A stretch of DNA of 51,675 bases from Lachnospiraceae bacterium (GCA_021769135.1 JAETTM010000027.1:1-51675), one strand, 5' to 3'. Positions 25,072-33,218 are shown, numbered from the stretch's first letter. Notes: generated from the sequence alone by a model not told the origin. Translations and numbers: made by a program.

Positions 25072-26496
25072 ATGGTTTACAAATGCAGTGTTTGCGGATA
25101 TGTGTATGATGAGGAAAAGGAAGGGAAGCCTTTTTCCCAATTAACCCAGTGCCCTGTCTGCAAACAGCCGCCGGAGAGATTCGTAGCGGCAGAAATTACC
25201 AAAAGCGCAATCGCTCCTCCGGAAGCTGAAAAGAAGCCTGTTTCTACAAATAGCGACGGTTTGGATTTGGACTATCCACAGGAAACGCGGAAGACGGATA
25301 GCAATTACCGCTACATGAAGGAAATACAGGCCATGGCCCTTACAGGGAAATCGGCAATCGAGGCGATGGGCACACAGATGAAAATGCCGAATTGGGATGA
25401 CGTGTTTGTGCTTGGGGCGCAATTAAACCCGATGCCGCTGGAGGAACACGCCGAAGTGTCTCTGAAAACGGTTATTGGGAAGCATGCCAAAAAGCCTATG
25501 GTGCTTGACATGCCGGTCTATATTTCCCATATGTCTTTTGGCGCACTTTCAAAAGAAACCAAAATCGCGCTGGCAAGAGGAAGCGCAGCGGCCGGCACAG
25601 CGATGTGCAGCGGCGAAGGCGGTATTTTGCCGGAGGAAAAAGAAGCGGCATATAAGTATATTTTCGAGTATGTGCCAAATTTGTACAGCGTTACCGATGA
25701 GAATCTGAAAACTTCCGATGCCATTGAGATTAAAATCGGACAGGGCACCAAACCGGGAATGGGAGGGCACTTGCCTGGGAGTAAAGTGACGCCCGAAATT
25801 GCGAAAGTCCGGAATAAGCCCTTGGGGGAGGATGTTATCAGCCCTTCCAGATTTCCTGGAATAAATAATGCGGAGGATTTAAAAAATCTGGTAAGCGAAT
25901 TGCGCACAAGGAGCGAAGGAAGGCCCATCGGCATTAAGATTGCTGCCGGGCGGATTGAGAAGGATTTGGAATTCTGCGTCTATGCCGGGCCGGATTTCAT
26001 TACCATAGACGGGCGCGGCGGCGCAACGGGGGCATCTCCGGCTATTATAAGGGATTCCACAAGCGTGCCTACGATTTATGCGCTCTGTCGTGCAAGGAAA
26101 TATCTCGATGCGGTCGGCTCGGACATAGATTTGGTCATTACAGGGGGGCTTAGGGTATCCTCTGATTTTGCCAAAGCGATTGCCATGGGAGCCGACGCGG
26201 TGGCAATTGCTTCCGCAGCTATGGTGGCAGCGGCCTGCCAGCAGTACCGTATCTGCGGTACCGGGATGTGCCCGGTAGGGATGGCTACCCAGGATGAAAA
26301 ACTGCGCGGGAGGTTACATATCGAGGCTGCGGCAAAGCGGGTGGAGAATTATCTGAAATGCTCCGCAGAGGAACTTAGGACCTTTGCAAGGATAACGGGA
26401 AATACGGATATCCATGGCCTGTCGGTGGATGACCTTTGTACAATCAACGGGGAAATATCAGAACACACCAATATAGCGCATGCAGGCGGAGTATAA
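25072..26496 (+). CDS. Rubredoxin-glutamate synthase (GltB/FMN-binding) domain fusion protein
   Basis: 474 aa. Residues 1-45 form a rubredoxin-like domain (CSVCGYVYD and CPVCKQPPERF, four Cys binding one Fe). After a short linker a glutamate synthase central/FMN-binding domain follows (about 90-470). It contains SHMSFGALSKETKIALARG, CSGEGG, GQGTKPGMGGHLPG, TIDGRGGATGASP and the cysteine cluster CQQYRICGTGMCPVG, which should hold a 3Fe-4S-type centre. There is no amidotransferase domain, so it is not a complete glutamate synthase. It sits in the PerR operon between regulator and rubrerythrin, which suggests electron delivery to peroxide or oxygen reduction rather than nitrogen assimilation. 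The start has AAGGGAGG 8 bp upstream. Confidence 0.85.
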   Translation: MVYKCSVCGYVYDEEKEGKPFSQLTQCPVCKQPPERFVAAEITKSAIAPPEAEKKPVSTNSDGLDLDYPQETRKTDSNYRYMKEIQAMALTGKSAIEAMGTQMKMPNWDDVFVLGAQLNPMPLEEHAEVSLKTVIGKHAKKPMVLDMPVYISHMSFGALSKETKIALARGSAAAGTAMCSGEGGILPEEKEAAYKYIFEYVPNLYSVTDENLKTSDAIEIKIGQGTKPGMGGHLPGSKVTPEIAKVRNKPLGEDVISPSRFPGINNAEDLKNLVSELRTRSEGRPIGIKIAAGRIEKDLEFCVYAGPDFITIDGRGGATGASPAIIRDSTSVPTIYALCRARKYLDAVGSDIDLVITGGLRVSSDFAKAIAMGADAVAIASAAMVAAACQQYRICGTGMCPVGMATQDEKLRGRLHIEAAAKRVENYLKCSAEELRTFARITGNTDIHGLSVDDLCTINGEISEHTNIAHAGGV

Positions 26497-26545
26497 TGCC
26501 GTTTGCGGGCGCATGATTCTATATTACTAAAAGGAGGAAAAAGGA

Positions 26546-27088
26546 ATGGCAGAAACAAAGTATGCAGGAACACAGACGGAAAAAAATTTGGAGGCAGCAT
26601 TTGCGGGGGAATCCCAGGCAAGAAATAAATACACCTATTTTGCTTCCGTTGCGAAAAAGGAAGGCTATGAGCAAATTGCTTCTCTCTTTTTGAAGACTGC
26701 GGACAACGAAAAAGAGCATGCCAAAATGTGGTTTAAAGAGCTGAAAGGAATCGGCGATACAAAGGAAAACCTGGCAGCCGCAGCGGACGGGGAGAATTAC
26801 GAATGGACGGATATGTACGAAAATTTTGCCAAGACGGCTGAGGAAGAAGGCTTCCCGGAGCTGGCTGCCAAGTTCAGGCTTGTGGGCGCGGTTGAGAAAC
26901 ACCATGAAGAAAGGTACCGCGCTTTGCTTAAGAACGTGGAAACGGCCGCCGTATTTGAAAAGAGCGAAGTGAAGGTATGGGAATGCCGCAACTGCGGGCA
27001 TATTGTTGTCGGAACAAAGGCGCCTGAGGTTTGCCCGACCTGTAATCATCCGCAAAGCTATTTTGAGGTACATGCGGAGAATTATTAA
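26546..27088 (+). CDS. rbr: Rubrerythrin
   Basis: 180-aa peroxide reductase of anaerobes. The N-terminal ferritin-like four-helix bundle (about 1-140) carries the di-iron ligands in [41 protein letters not shown] and [13 protein letters not shown]. The C-terminal rubredoxin-like domain has [10 protein letters not shown] and [11 protein letters not shown]. The strong AAAAGGAGG site suggests high expression. It is the last gene of the PerR-controlled operon and is followed by a long intrinsic terminator. It probably receives electrons from the rubredoxin-like protein encoded upstream. Confidence 0.95.
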   Translation: MAETKYAGTQTEKNLEAAFAGESQARNKYTYFASVAKKEGYEQIASLFLKTADNEKEHAKMWFKELKGIGDTKENLAAAADGENYEWTDMYENFAKTAEEEGFPELAAKFRLVGAVEKHHEERYRALLKNVETAAVFEKSEVKVWECRNCGHIVVGTKAPEVCPTCNHPQSYFEVHAENY

Positions 27089-27131
27089 TCAATAGGAAGA
27101 ATAGTCCAAACTGTTCAGTGGCGTATTTTTA

Positions 27132-27182
27132 CGAGGGTTATGGAAGTTATACAGATTTTCCATAACCCTCGATTCCTTTTTG
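27132..27182 (+). terminator. Intrinsic terminator of the perR-rbr operon
   Basis: A 14-bp perfect stem (CGAGGGTTATGGAA at 27132-27145 with TTCCATAACCCTCG at 27158-27171) is followed by ATTCCTTTTT. It lies 44 bp after the rubrerythrin stop. Confidence 0.85.
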
Positions 27183-27203
27183 GACTTAAAGAGAAAAAAC
27201 TGC

Positions 27204-27231
27204 TTGATTTTTATTCTCATTGTGTTACAAT
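27204..27231 (+). promoter_or_regulatory. Promoter of tRNA-Ala(CGC)
   Basis: TTGATT (27204-27209), a 16-bp spacer and TACAAT (27226-27231) with an extended TGn element lie 11 bp before the mature tRNA 5' end. Confidence 0.7.
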
Positions 27232-27242
27232 AGTTTTTGCAA

Positions 27243-27315
27243 GGGGATATAGCTAAGCTGGGATAGCGATGCGTTCGCAACGCATAGGCCGCGGGTTCGA
27301 GTCCCGTTATCTCCA
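27243..27315 (+). tRNA. tRNA-Ala, anticodon CGC
   Basis: A full cloverleaf folds by eye. The acceptor stem is GGGGATA/TATCTCC with discriminator A. The D stem is GCTA/TAGC with an 8-nt loop. The anticodon stem is ATGCG/CGCAT with loop TTCGCAA, so the anticodon is CGC at 27276-27278. The variable loop is AGGCC and the T stem GCGGG/CCCGT with loop TTCGAGT. The third acceptor pair is G-U, the main identity element of alanine tRNAs, which agrees with the anticodon. CCA is not encoded. It reads GCG codons and supplements the usual UGC isoacceptor. Confidence 0.95.
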
Positions 27316-27324
27316 CACTTTTTG

Positions 27325-27349
27325 GCAGACGCCTATCAAGGGCGTCTGC
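27325..27349 (+). terminator. Hairpin after the tRNA, possible terminator
   Basis: GCAGACGCC (27325-27333) pairs perfectly with GGCGTCTGC (27341-27349) around a 7-nt loop just after the tRNA. The T-run (about 27319-27323) lies before the stem, and only scattered Ts follow, so termination is likely but not canonical. Confidence 0.45.
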
Positions 27350-27423
27350 TGATGTTTAAGGTTTTCTGGTATAGCTGTTTTGTTCATGGTTTTGGCATTT
27401 CTGTTTTACTTTTTCCCATCCTG

Positions 27424-27903
27424 TTAACAGAAAACGATAATTCTTTCCGGATTTGTCTGGGGAGGGATGCTTCTTGTTGTTGCCCCATAATATACCATCA
27501 AAAGGTGATTGCCGAGGCTGCATGTAAAGCGCTGCCCGTTGGCCGTAGTTACGCGGGTGTCGGAGCTGATGTTCAGTTTCAGCTGGTTTTCCGAAGAAAG
27601 CAGGTCTTTATCAAAATAAGCGACCATTACATTCTCGCCCGGTTCCGTGCGGGCGATAAACGCGGCCTGGTACTGGGGCGGATAAATCAAAGGAACCGGC
27701 TGGCTGGTGTCATAGAACGCGGTAACGCGCATACCTGTGCGCAGGGGGGCGTTATCCACGATATAAGTGCCAGGGGAAAGGATAAAATTAATCATCCCAT
27801 CCATAGTCCGGATGGATACAATCTGGTTGCAGCATTCGCTCCGGATGGGGGCGATGCGTTCGATAATTCCGGTTATCCCGGTGTAATAAGTAGTAGGTCT
27901 CAT
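27424..27903 (-). CDS. Conserved hypothetical protein (beta-rich)
   Basis: 159 aa from the preferred start. I recognise the style as a family common in Clostridia but know no function. The product has no membrane segment and alternates short hydrophobic strands (for example IVSIRTMDGMINFILSPG, VTAFYDTSQPVPLIYPPQY, and a C-terminal MVYYGATTRSIPPQT), suggesting a compact beta-barrel or OB-like fold. ATG at 27903 (MRPTTYYTG) has GAGGAA 7 bp upstream; the longer frame to 27975 adds a Lys/Ile-rich stretch without support. It is divergent from ispF. Confidence 0.7.
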   Translation of the reverse strand: MRPTTYYTGITGIIERIAPIRSECCNQIVSIRTMDGMINFILSPGTYIVDNAPLRTGMRVTAFYDTSQPVPLIYPPQYQAAFIARTEPGENVMVAYFDKDLLSSENQLKLNISSDTRVTTANGQRFTCSLGNHLLMVYYGATTRSIPPQTNPERIIVFC

Positions 27904-27997
27904 AAGCGTTCCTCTGTTTCGTTTAATATAAATTATGCATTTCAAAGAAAAAATGTGTGCAAAGTATGATTTCATTCCTATTTTGGGAAAATAATGC

Positions 27998-28003
27998 TAT
28001 AAT
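27998..28003 (+). promoter_or_regulatory. Extended -10 element of ispF
   Basis: TATAAT preceded by TGC lies 38 bp before the ispF ATG. The -35 is weak (TTCCTA), as often seen with extended -10 promoters. It lies inside a longer in-frame ORF, which supports the downstream ATG. Confidence 0.5.
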
Positions 28004-28040
28004 ATTTTCTAATCAAAAGCTGGAAAGGAGTTTTGTCCAC

Positions 28041-28589
28041 ATGAGGATAGGAATGGGATATGATGTGCATAGATTGGTGCAAGGACGGGATTTGATTATC
28101 GGGGGAGTGAAGATTCCTTTTGAAAAGGGGCTATTGGGGCATTCCGATGCGGATGTTTTGCTCCATGCCATTATGGATGCGCTGCTGGGGGCGGCTTCCC
28201 TGGGGGATATCGGGAAGCATTTTCCGGATACGGATGAGGCATATAGGGGGATTTCTTCCCTGAAACTGCTGGAACGTGTGGGGGGCCTTTTGGAAGAGGG
28301 ATGCTTTTTCATCGAAAATATCGACGCTACCATAATTGCGCAGAAACCGAAAATGCGGCCCTATATTGACCGGATGCGGAAGAATATTGCGGATACGTTA
28401 GGAATCGATATTTCCCAGGTAAATATAAAGGCGACGACGGAGGAAGGGCTTGGGTTTACCGGAAGGGAGGAAGGAATTTCTGCCCAGGCCATATGCCTGC
28501 TGACCAGCCCTGTGCAGTATTATACAGAAGATGTGACAAGGCAGGGAGCCTGCGCCGGATGTGCGGGATGCCCAAAGGCTGAACCGTGA
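28041..28589 (+). CDS. ispF: 2-C-methyl-D-erythritol 2,4-cyclodiphosphate synthase with a Cys-rich tail
   Basis: MEP-pathway enzyme that cyclises CDP-methylerythritol phosphate with loss of CMP for isoprenoid synthesis. The 182-aa protein begins [12 protein letters not shown] (metal ligands D and H). It continues with [48 protein letters not shown] and [19 protein letters not shown] at 28041 follows AAAGGAG (28024-28030); an upstream in-frame ATG precedes the promoter. The conserved fold normally ends near residue 157. Here about 22 extra residues include CAGCAGC, which may be a metal- or redox-active tail or a decayed fusion. It is followed 25 bp later by a GNAT gene. Confidence 0.92.
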   Translation: MRIGMGYDVHRLVQGRDLIIGGVKIPFEKGLLGHSDADVLLHAIMDALLGAASLGDIGKHFPDTDEAYRGISSLKLLERVGGLLEEGCFFIENIDATIIAQKPKMRPYIDRMRKNIADTLGIDISQVNIKATTEEGLGFTGREEGISAQAICLLTSPVQYYTEDVTRQGACAGCAGCPKAEP

Positions 28590-28614
28590 TAAATGATAAG
28601 GGAAAGGAGTCAAA

Positions 28615-29763
28615 ATGTTGGAAATTCCGCGGGTAGAGGAAGTGATGATGGAGGGGGAGGGATGTACAGCGCTGCGCCCTTTATGGGAAGAAGTGTTTTG
28701 GGAAGATTCGAAAGAATTTACCGATTATTACTTTAAAGAAAAAGCGGTGCGCAATCGGGCTTTTGGGCTCCGGATTGGGAAAGACTGGGTCTCCATGCTG
28801 TATTTATCCCCTTATCGGATGATGATGCGGTGTGGGGGCGGCTTTACGGAACAGGAAATCAATTATATTGTGGGGGTAGGAACGAAGGAAAAATGCAGGC
28901 ACCGGGGATATATGGACAGAATACTGCGCTCCGCCCTGTTATTTATGAAGGAAAAAAGACGGCCCTTTACATTTTTAATGCCTGCAAACCCCAGAATATA
29001 CCGGCCGTATTCCTTTACGTATATTTATGACAGGGAGATTTACCTGCCGAAGGAGCAGTTTCAGGATGAGACGGCCTTTGAAAGGAAGTTCCCGAAGGAA
29101 CTGGCGGCGCGTTCCTATTTGACGGAAAAGGAACTGGAGCAGCTGGCGGGATTTGCCTCCGCCTGTTTGGCCAAGAACTATGACCTGTTTATCAAAAGGG
29201 ATATAGCTTACTACCAGGTTATGGAGAGGGAACTGGAAGCCCAAAACGGCAGGATTTGCAGGCTGCTTGGAAAAGAAGGGGATTTGGAAGGGTATTTTTT
29301 CTATACGGAAGAGGAAGGCAGGGGGGAAGTCCAGGAAGCCCTGCTGCCCCCAGGGAAGAAAAATTGCCCCGTTTGCACATCGGGGAGGAAACAGCCCGCA
29401 ATTATGGCCCGCATTGTAGACGTACAGGCAATGTTTTCCATGTTGAGGACAAAGACAAAGGATATTTCCTGGTGCGTAGAGATAGAAGATTCCATCCTCC
29501 TTCAGAATAATGGGGTCTGGCAGTGCCGGATTACGCCTGACAGGGCCTTTGTGTGCAAAAAGCTTCAGGAAGAGGGGGCTGAAAGAAACGGGAACGGTGC
29601 GGAATGCCGGACGGAAATAGGCTGCCTCACCACATGGGTGTTCGGATACCGGAAAGGTGAGGAATGCTTTTCCTTTTCCGGAGGGCGGGAAAAGGAAGGG
29701 GTATTGGAGAAGCTGGAGGAAATAAGGAAATTAGGGCGCGTATTTATAAACGAAATAGTATAG
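28615..29763 (+). CDS. GNAT-family N-acetyltransferase (Eis-like two-domain)
   Basis: 382-aa cytoplasmic protein. The N-terminal GNAT domain (about 10-140) has the acetyl-CoA segment YIVGVGTKEKCRHRGYMDRI, with the R/Q-x-x-G-x-G/A-like pyrophosphate loop as CRHRGYM. The C-terminal half resembles the second domain of Eis-type acetyltransferases, with a GNAT-like fold and an SCP-like end (IVDVQAMFSML). Substrates in this family include lysines and aminoglycosides and cannot be assigned here. It has a strong AAAGGAG site and follows ispF in the same transcript. Confidence 0.75.
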   Translation: MLEIPRVEEVMMEGEGCTALRPLWEEVFWEDSKEFTDYYFKEKAVRNRAFGLRIGKDWVSMLYLSPYRMMMRCGGGFTEQEINYIVGVGTKEKCRHRGYMDRILRSALLFMKEKRRPFTFLMPANPRIYRPYSFTYIYDREIYLPKEQFQDETAFERKFPKELAARSYLTEKELEQLAGFASACLAKNYDLFIKRDIAYYQVMERELEAQNGRICRLLGKEGDLEGYFFYTEEEGRGEVQEALLPPGKKNCPVCTSGRKQPAIMARIVDVQAMFSMLRTKTKDISWCVEIEDSILLQNNGVWQCRITPDRAFVCKKLQEEGAERNGNGAECRTEIGCLTTWVFGYRKGEECFSFSGGREKEGVLEKLEEIRKLGRVFINEIV

Positions 29764-29800
29764 AAATAGAAAGACGGAAAGGATGGAAAAAAGGTAAAGA

Positions 29801-31105
29801 GTGGAAGATAGGTTGGATGAAACAGTAAGTGAAAGCGAAACAGAAAAAGCAGTGCTGGTGGGTGCGGATACGGGGGAGGAATCAAACTTTTCCCGTTCCA
29901 TGGAAGAACTGGGGGAACTGGCAAAGGCCTGCGGCATGCAGGTTGAAGGGATGGCGGTACAGAAGATGGACGGCATCCATAAAGCGTTTTATATAGGAAC
30001 GGGAAAAGTAAAAGAAGTAAAGGAATATGCCGATGCGCTGGATGCAGACATTATTATATTCAATAATTCCCTGACGCCTTCCCAGCTTAGAAATTTACAG
30101 AAGGAAATCGGAAGGCCGGTGATGGACCGCACGGCGTTGATTCTGGACATTTTTTCCAGAAGGGCGAAAACGCGGGAAGCCAGGCTGCAAGTGGAATCGG
30201 CCAGACTGCAGTATCTAATGTCGCGCCTTGTAGGCATGCACGATGCCCTGACCAGGCAGGGCGGCGCCAGCGGAAGCATGAGCAGCAAAGGGGCTGGGGA
30301 AAAAAAATTGGAACTGGACAGAAGGAAGATTGAAAAGAGGCTGGCTGGGCTGCGCAGAGAGTTGGAAGAAGTGGCTAAGGAGAGGAAGAACCAGAGCAAA
30401 CGGAGGGAAGAATCCAGAATACCGAAGGTTGCCTTAGTGGGCTATACCAATGCCGGAAAATCCACTTTGATGAATGCCATGGTGGAAGAGTATCTGCATG
30501 AGGAAGAAAAGAAAGTATTGGAAAAGGACATGCTCTTTGCCACTTTGGATACTATGGTAAGGAACATTGACTTGGGGAACAATAAGAAAGTCCTTTTATC
30601 GGATACGGTTGGATTCATCCACAAGCTGCCCCATACTTTGATTAGAGCCTTCCAATCCACGCTGGAAGAGGTGAAAAATGCGGATTTGCTGCTTTATGTC
30701 GTGGATTGTTCCGATGAGGAATACAGGCAGCAGATAAAAGTTACGGAAGAGACCCTTATGGAAATCGGCGCTGCGGACATTCCGGCCATTTACGTATATA
30801 ATAAAGCGGATTTATCCGGCATGACTCAACTCCCTAAACGGGTAGGGGACGACAAGATATATATGTCAGCGAAGTCAAGGCAAGGGTTGGCGGAACTTTC
30901 CCAAATGATTGTGGAAAAAGTATATGCGGAGTATGTCCAGGCCGAATTTTTATTCCCTTACAGCGAAGGGCAGAAAGCATCCTATTTTATGGAGCATGCC
31001 CATGTGTTGGAGCAGGAATACATGGAAAACGGCATTTGGATGAAGGTGGAGTGCCATAAAGCGGACGCGGGAAAATACGCGGAATATGACAGCGGCTTGG
31101 CCTAA
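29801..31105 (+). CDS. hflX: GTPase HflX (ribosome-splitting/rescue)
   Basis: 434-aa GTPase that binds the 50S subunit and splits stalled ribosomes. The N-terminal domain contains YIGTGKVKEVKEYADALDAD and IIFNNSLTPSQLRNL. A coiled helical hairpin (about 120-205) carries the conserved ARLQYLMSRLVGMHDALTRQ. The G domain has GYTNAGKST, a switch region with FATLDTMVRNI, DTVGFIHKLPH and NKAD. The start is GTG after an AAAAGG site. In B. subtilis and others HflX acts in stress; here it is followed by a separate sigma-factor gene. With the TetM-like fusion, it makes a second ribosome-rescue-type GTPase in the window. Confidence 0.93.
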   Translation: MEDRLDETVSESETEKAVLVGADTGEESNFSRSMEELGELAKACGMQVEGMAVQKMDGIHKAFYIGTGKVKEVKEYADALDADIIIFNNSLTPSQLRNLQKEIGRPVMDRTALILDIFSRRAKTREARLQVESARLQYLMSRLVGMHDALTRQGGASGSMSSKGAGEKKLELDRRKIEKRLAGLRRELEEVAKERKNQSKRREESRIPKVALVGYTNAGKSTLMNAMVEEYLHEEEKKVLEKDMLFATLDTMVRNIDLGNNKKVLLSDTVGFIHKLPHTLIRAFQSTLEEVKNADLLLYVVDCSDEEYRQQIKVTEETLMEIGAADIPAIYVYNKADLSGMTQLPKRVGDDKIYMSAKSRQGLAELSQMIVEKVYAEYVQAEFLFPYSEGQKASYFMEHAHVLEQEYMENGIWMKVECHKADAGKYAEYDSGLA

Positions 31106-31195
31106 GTATATCTATCCGTAAAATTATAAGTGTTGCTATTTTTTACAAAAATTTATATAATATATATAAATTGAATTAGTAAATTTGGGAAAGGC

Positions 31196-31223
31196 ACTAG
31201 AAAGGCTGCAAGGTCATAGAATA
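31196..31223 (+). promoter_or_regulatory. Sigma-K-like promoter before the sigK-like gene
   Basis: AC (31196-31197), a 17-bp spacer and CATAGAATA (31215-31223) match the B. subtilis sigma-K consensus AC-N16/17-CATANNNTA. A TATAAT also overlaps (31222-31227) but has no -35. This suggests positive autoregulation in the mother cell, or sigma-E use since the -10s are similar. Confidence 0.5.
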
Positions 31224-31249
31224 TAATAAATTGACTTTGGGGGCGCCTT

Positions 31250-31876
31250 TTGAAAACTTTTCAAAAACCTTTAACTGCAGAAGAAGAAGCCCGTTATATT
31301 CAGATGCTGCAAAAAGGAAGCAGTGAAAAAGCCAGGGAAGCCAGGGAAATCCTGATTGAACGCAACTTACGTCTGGTTGCCCACATTGCCAAGAAATATC
31401 AGAACGTGGATGAAGAGATGGAGGATTTGATATCAATAGGAACGATAGGGCTGATTAAGGCTGTTTCCTCCTTTGATTCCAGCAAAGGTAAACTCAGTAC
31501 ATACGCGTCCAGATGCATTGACAATGAATTACTGATGCTGTTGCGTTCAAAGAAAAAGACTTCCAAGGAGGTCTCTTTATATGAACCGATAGGAACTGAC
31601 AAGGAGGGGAACGAGATTAATCTTCTGGATATTATAGAATCCGAACAGATTGATGTCATAGATAGGATGGAACTGGCCGGGAACTTGAAAAGGCTTGGCA
31701 GGATATTGCAGAATCTGGAAGAACGGGAGAAAGAGATTATTTTTTTGCGGTATGGGCTTGCAACAGGAAAAGAAGTGACCCAGAGGGAAATTGGCGAAAT
31801 GTTGGGCATATCCCGAAGCTATGTATCGCGGATAGAGAAAAGGGCGCTGAACAAATTGAGGAAAGGGTTTGAATAA
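31250..31876 (+). CDS. sigK: RNA polymerase sporulation-type sigma factor (SigK-like)
   Basis: 208-aa sigma-70 group protein of the sporulation type. Region 2 is visible in ERNLRLVAHIAKKYQNVDEEMEDLISIGTIGLIKAVSSFD, and region 2.4 in YASRCIDNELLMLLRSKKK. Region 4 has EREKEIIFLRYGL and the helix-turn-helix REIGEMLGISRSYVSRIEKRALNKL. The protein starts MKTFQKPLTAEEE at a TTG codon preceded by TTGGGGG. The frame has only five more codons to an upstream stop, so there is no room for the N-terminal pro-sequence that B. subtilis SigK carries. The gene is not interrupted by a skin element. It implies that the host can sporulate. Confidence 0.85.
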   Translation: MKTFQKPLTAEEEARYIQMLQKGSSEKAREAREILIERNLRLVAHIAKKYQNVDEEMEDLISIGTIGLIKAVSSFDSSKGKLSTYASRCIDNELLMLLRSKKKTSKEVSLYEPIGTDKEGNEINLLDIIESEQIDVIDRMELAGNLKRLGRILQNLEEREKEIIFLRYGLATGKEVTQREIGEMLGISRSYVSRIEKRALNKLRKGFE

Positions 31877-31906
31877 AACGAAATCAAAAGATAAGGGGGG
31901 CCGGAT

Positions 31907-33079
31907 ATGCTTTTTGTGAAGACGGACAAATTAAAAAGGGGGATGAGGCTGGCAAGGCCTATCTACAATAAGGATGGAGTATTGCTTTATGAACGAAATT
32001 CAAAGCTGACTATTCAGGGTATCCAAAGTATTAAGGCGTTTGGCTTGATTGGTTTATTTATATTGGAGCCCGCGGAGCCGGTGCCGCCCATGACCCAGGA
32101 AGACATTATTTTCGAACGTTTTCAGACAATTACCGTTTTTTTGCTAAAGGATGAACTGGAAAAAATAAGGCGCGATAAAGCGAAGGGAAATAAATTTCAG
32201 GGGATTATAAATAATATTATGCAAAGATATGGCAACCTGAATAAACGGATTAACTTTATCCAGAATCTGAGGAGCCGTGAGGATTATATATACAAACATT
32301 CCCTGAATGTGGCGATTTTGTGCGCATTGATGTCCCATGTCTTAAATATGGGGTGGGAAGAACAGATGGAATTGATTGCGGCAGCCCTTGTCCACGATGT
32401 GGGTAAGATGTCCATCCCTAAGGCGATTGCGAAAAAGGACAATCCGAATGCAGATGAACTGGAGGTCATTGCTACATATGAAAAGGCAGGCTATGAGCTG
32501 ATTGGCAGCGTATTCGCTTCCCAACCGGGAATGAAAAGGCTGTGCGTGCAAATGAATAATGCCATGAGGAGCATCAGGACCGGGGAGAACAACCAGAGTG
32601 GAAAGCTTTCCTTAGGGGCAAAGATACTTTTGGTGGCGGATACTTATGATACTATGACGGCCATGCGGCTAAACCAGCCGCCGGAATCGGAAGTTGCGGC
32701 GATTAAGTATCTCATAGGGCATTCGGATGTGTATGAGATGGCGATTGTGGATGCCCTGATTCAGTCCATCGATATACTGGCACCCGGCGTAAGCGTGGAA
32801 TTGAGTACAAAGGAAAAAGCAATTGTAATACGTAATAATGAAGAAAATGTGCTGCGGCCCATGGTGTTGGGATTCAAGAACAATAATATTATTGATTTAA
32901 GCAGCAAGGAATATTGTGATATAGAAGTAGCGGATATTATGAAAACTATGGATAACCGTTATGTGATTGACACACAGACATTGATTGACAATGGTTTTCC
33001 CGTTCAGGTGAAGCAGGAAGCAAAGATGCAGGTGGGGATAGCCCAAGAGGAAGCGGAAGAGGGGAAGACGGAAGAGTAA
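31907..33079 (+). CDS. HD-GYP-type domain protein, degenerate
   Basis: 390 aa, cytoplasmic. The N-terminal part (about 1-110) resembles the domain found before many HD-GYP regions (LKRGMRLARPIYNKDG). The HD domain shows YKHSLNVAILCALM and the metal pair in ALVHDVGKMSIPKAI. The expected HHE and GYP motifs have been replaced: MNNAMRSIRTGENNQSG, followed by ILLVADTYDTMTAMR. c-di-GMP hydrolysis is therefore doubtful, though c-di-GMP sensing or another phosphohydrolase role is possible. It starts at ATG after AAGGGGGG, 30 bp after sigK, probably in the same transcript, and lies upstream of comM. Confidence 0.8.
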   Translation: MLFVKTDKLKRGMRLARPIYNKDGVLLYERNSKLTIQGIQSIKAFGLIGLFILEPAEPVPPMTQEDIIFERFQTITVFLLKDELEKIRRDKAKGNKFQGIINNIMQRYGNLNKRINFIQNLRSREDYIYKHSLNVAILCALMSHVLNMGWEEQMELIAAALVHDVGKMSIPKAIAKKDNPNADELEVIATYEKAGYELIGSVFASQPGMKRLCVQMNNAMRSIRTGENNQSGKLSLGAKILLVADTYDTMTAMRLNQPPESEVAAIKYLIGHSDVYEMAIVDALIQSIDILAPGVSVELSTKEKAIVIRNNEENVLRPMVLGFKNNNIIDLSSKEYCDIEVADIMKTMDNRYVIDTQTLIDNGFPVQVKQEAKMQVGIAQEEAEEGKTEE

Positions 33080-33112
33080 AGCGTTAGAAAACATTGATGT
33101 ATGTATTGTCCA

Positions 33113-33218
33113 AAGCCCTTAAGGAAGTACCAGGCCCGGTAGATTCCTTGGGGCTTGGCCCGAAGGGGCATTCTTTCTAGTTAACTATCAAATTTTCATT
33201 CGGCATAGGGAATATGCC
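33113..33218 (+). other. Structured intergenic region between the HD-GYP and comM genes
   Basis: AAGCCC...AAGGAA (33113-33126) pairs with TTCCTT..GGGCTT (33144-33156) to form a long hairpin around a CAGGCCCGG-containing loop. A GCCCGAAGGGGC hairpin (about 33158-33169) and TTCTTT follow. Farther on, CGGCATA and ATATGCCG (about 33200-33218) form another stem. The first two could be a terminator for the upstream operon or a leader RNA of comM. No gene is seen in the rest of the 199-bp gap. Confidence 0.45.

Noticed and set aside
27322-27969. 215-residue + strand frame opposite the small hypothetical gene
   Set aside because: The minus-strand frame from 27903 has a good ribosome site and a protein-like beta pattern; the + frame begins in the tRNA hairpin and has none.
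27957-28589. Longer start of ispF at 27957
   Set aside because: It precedes the TATAAT element; the IspF N-terminus [10 protein letters not shown] begins at 28041 after AAAGGAG.
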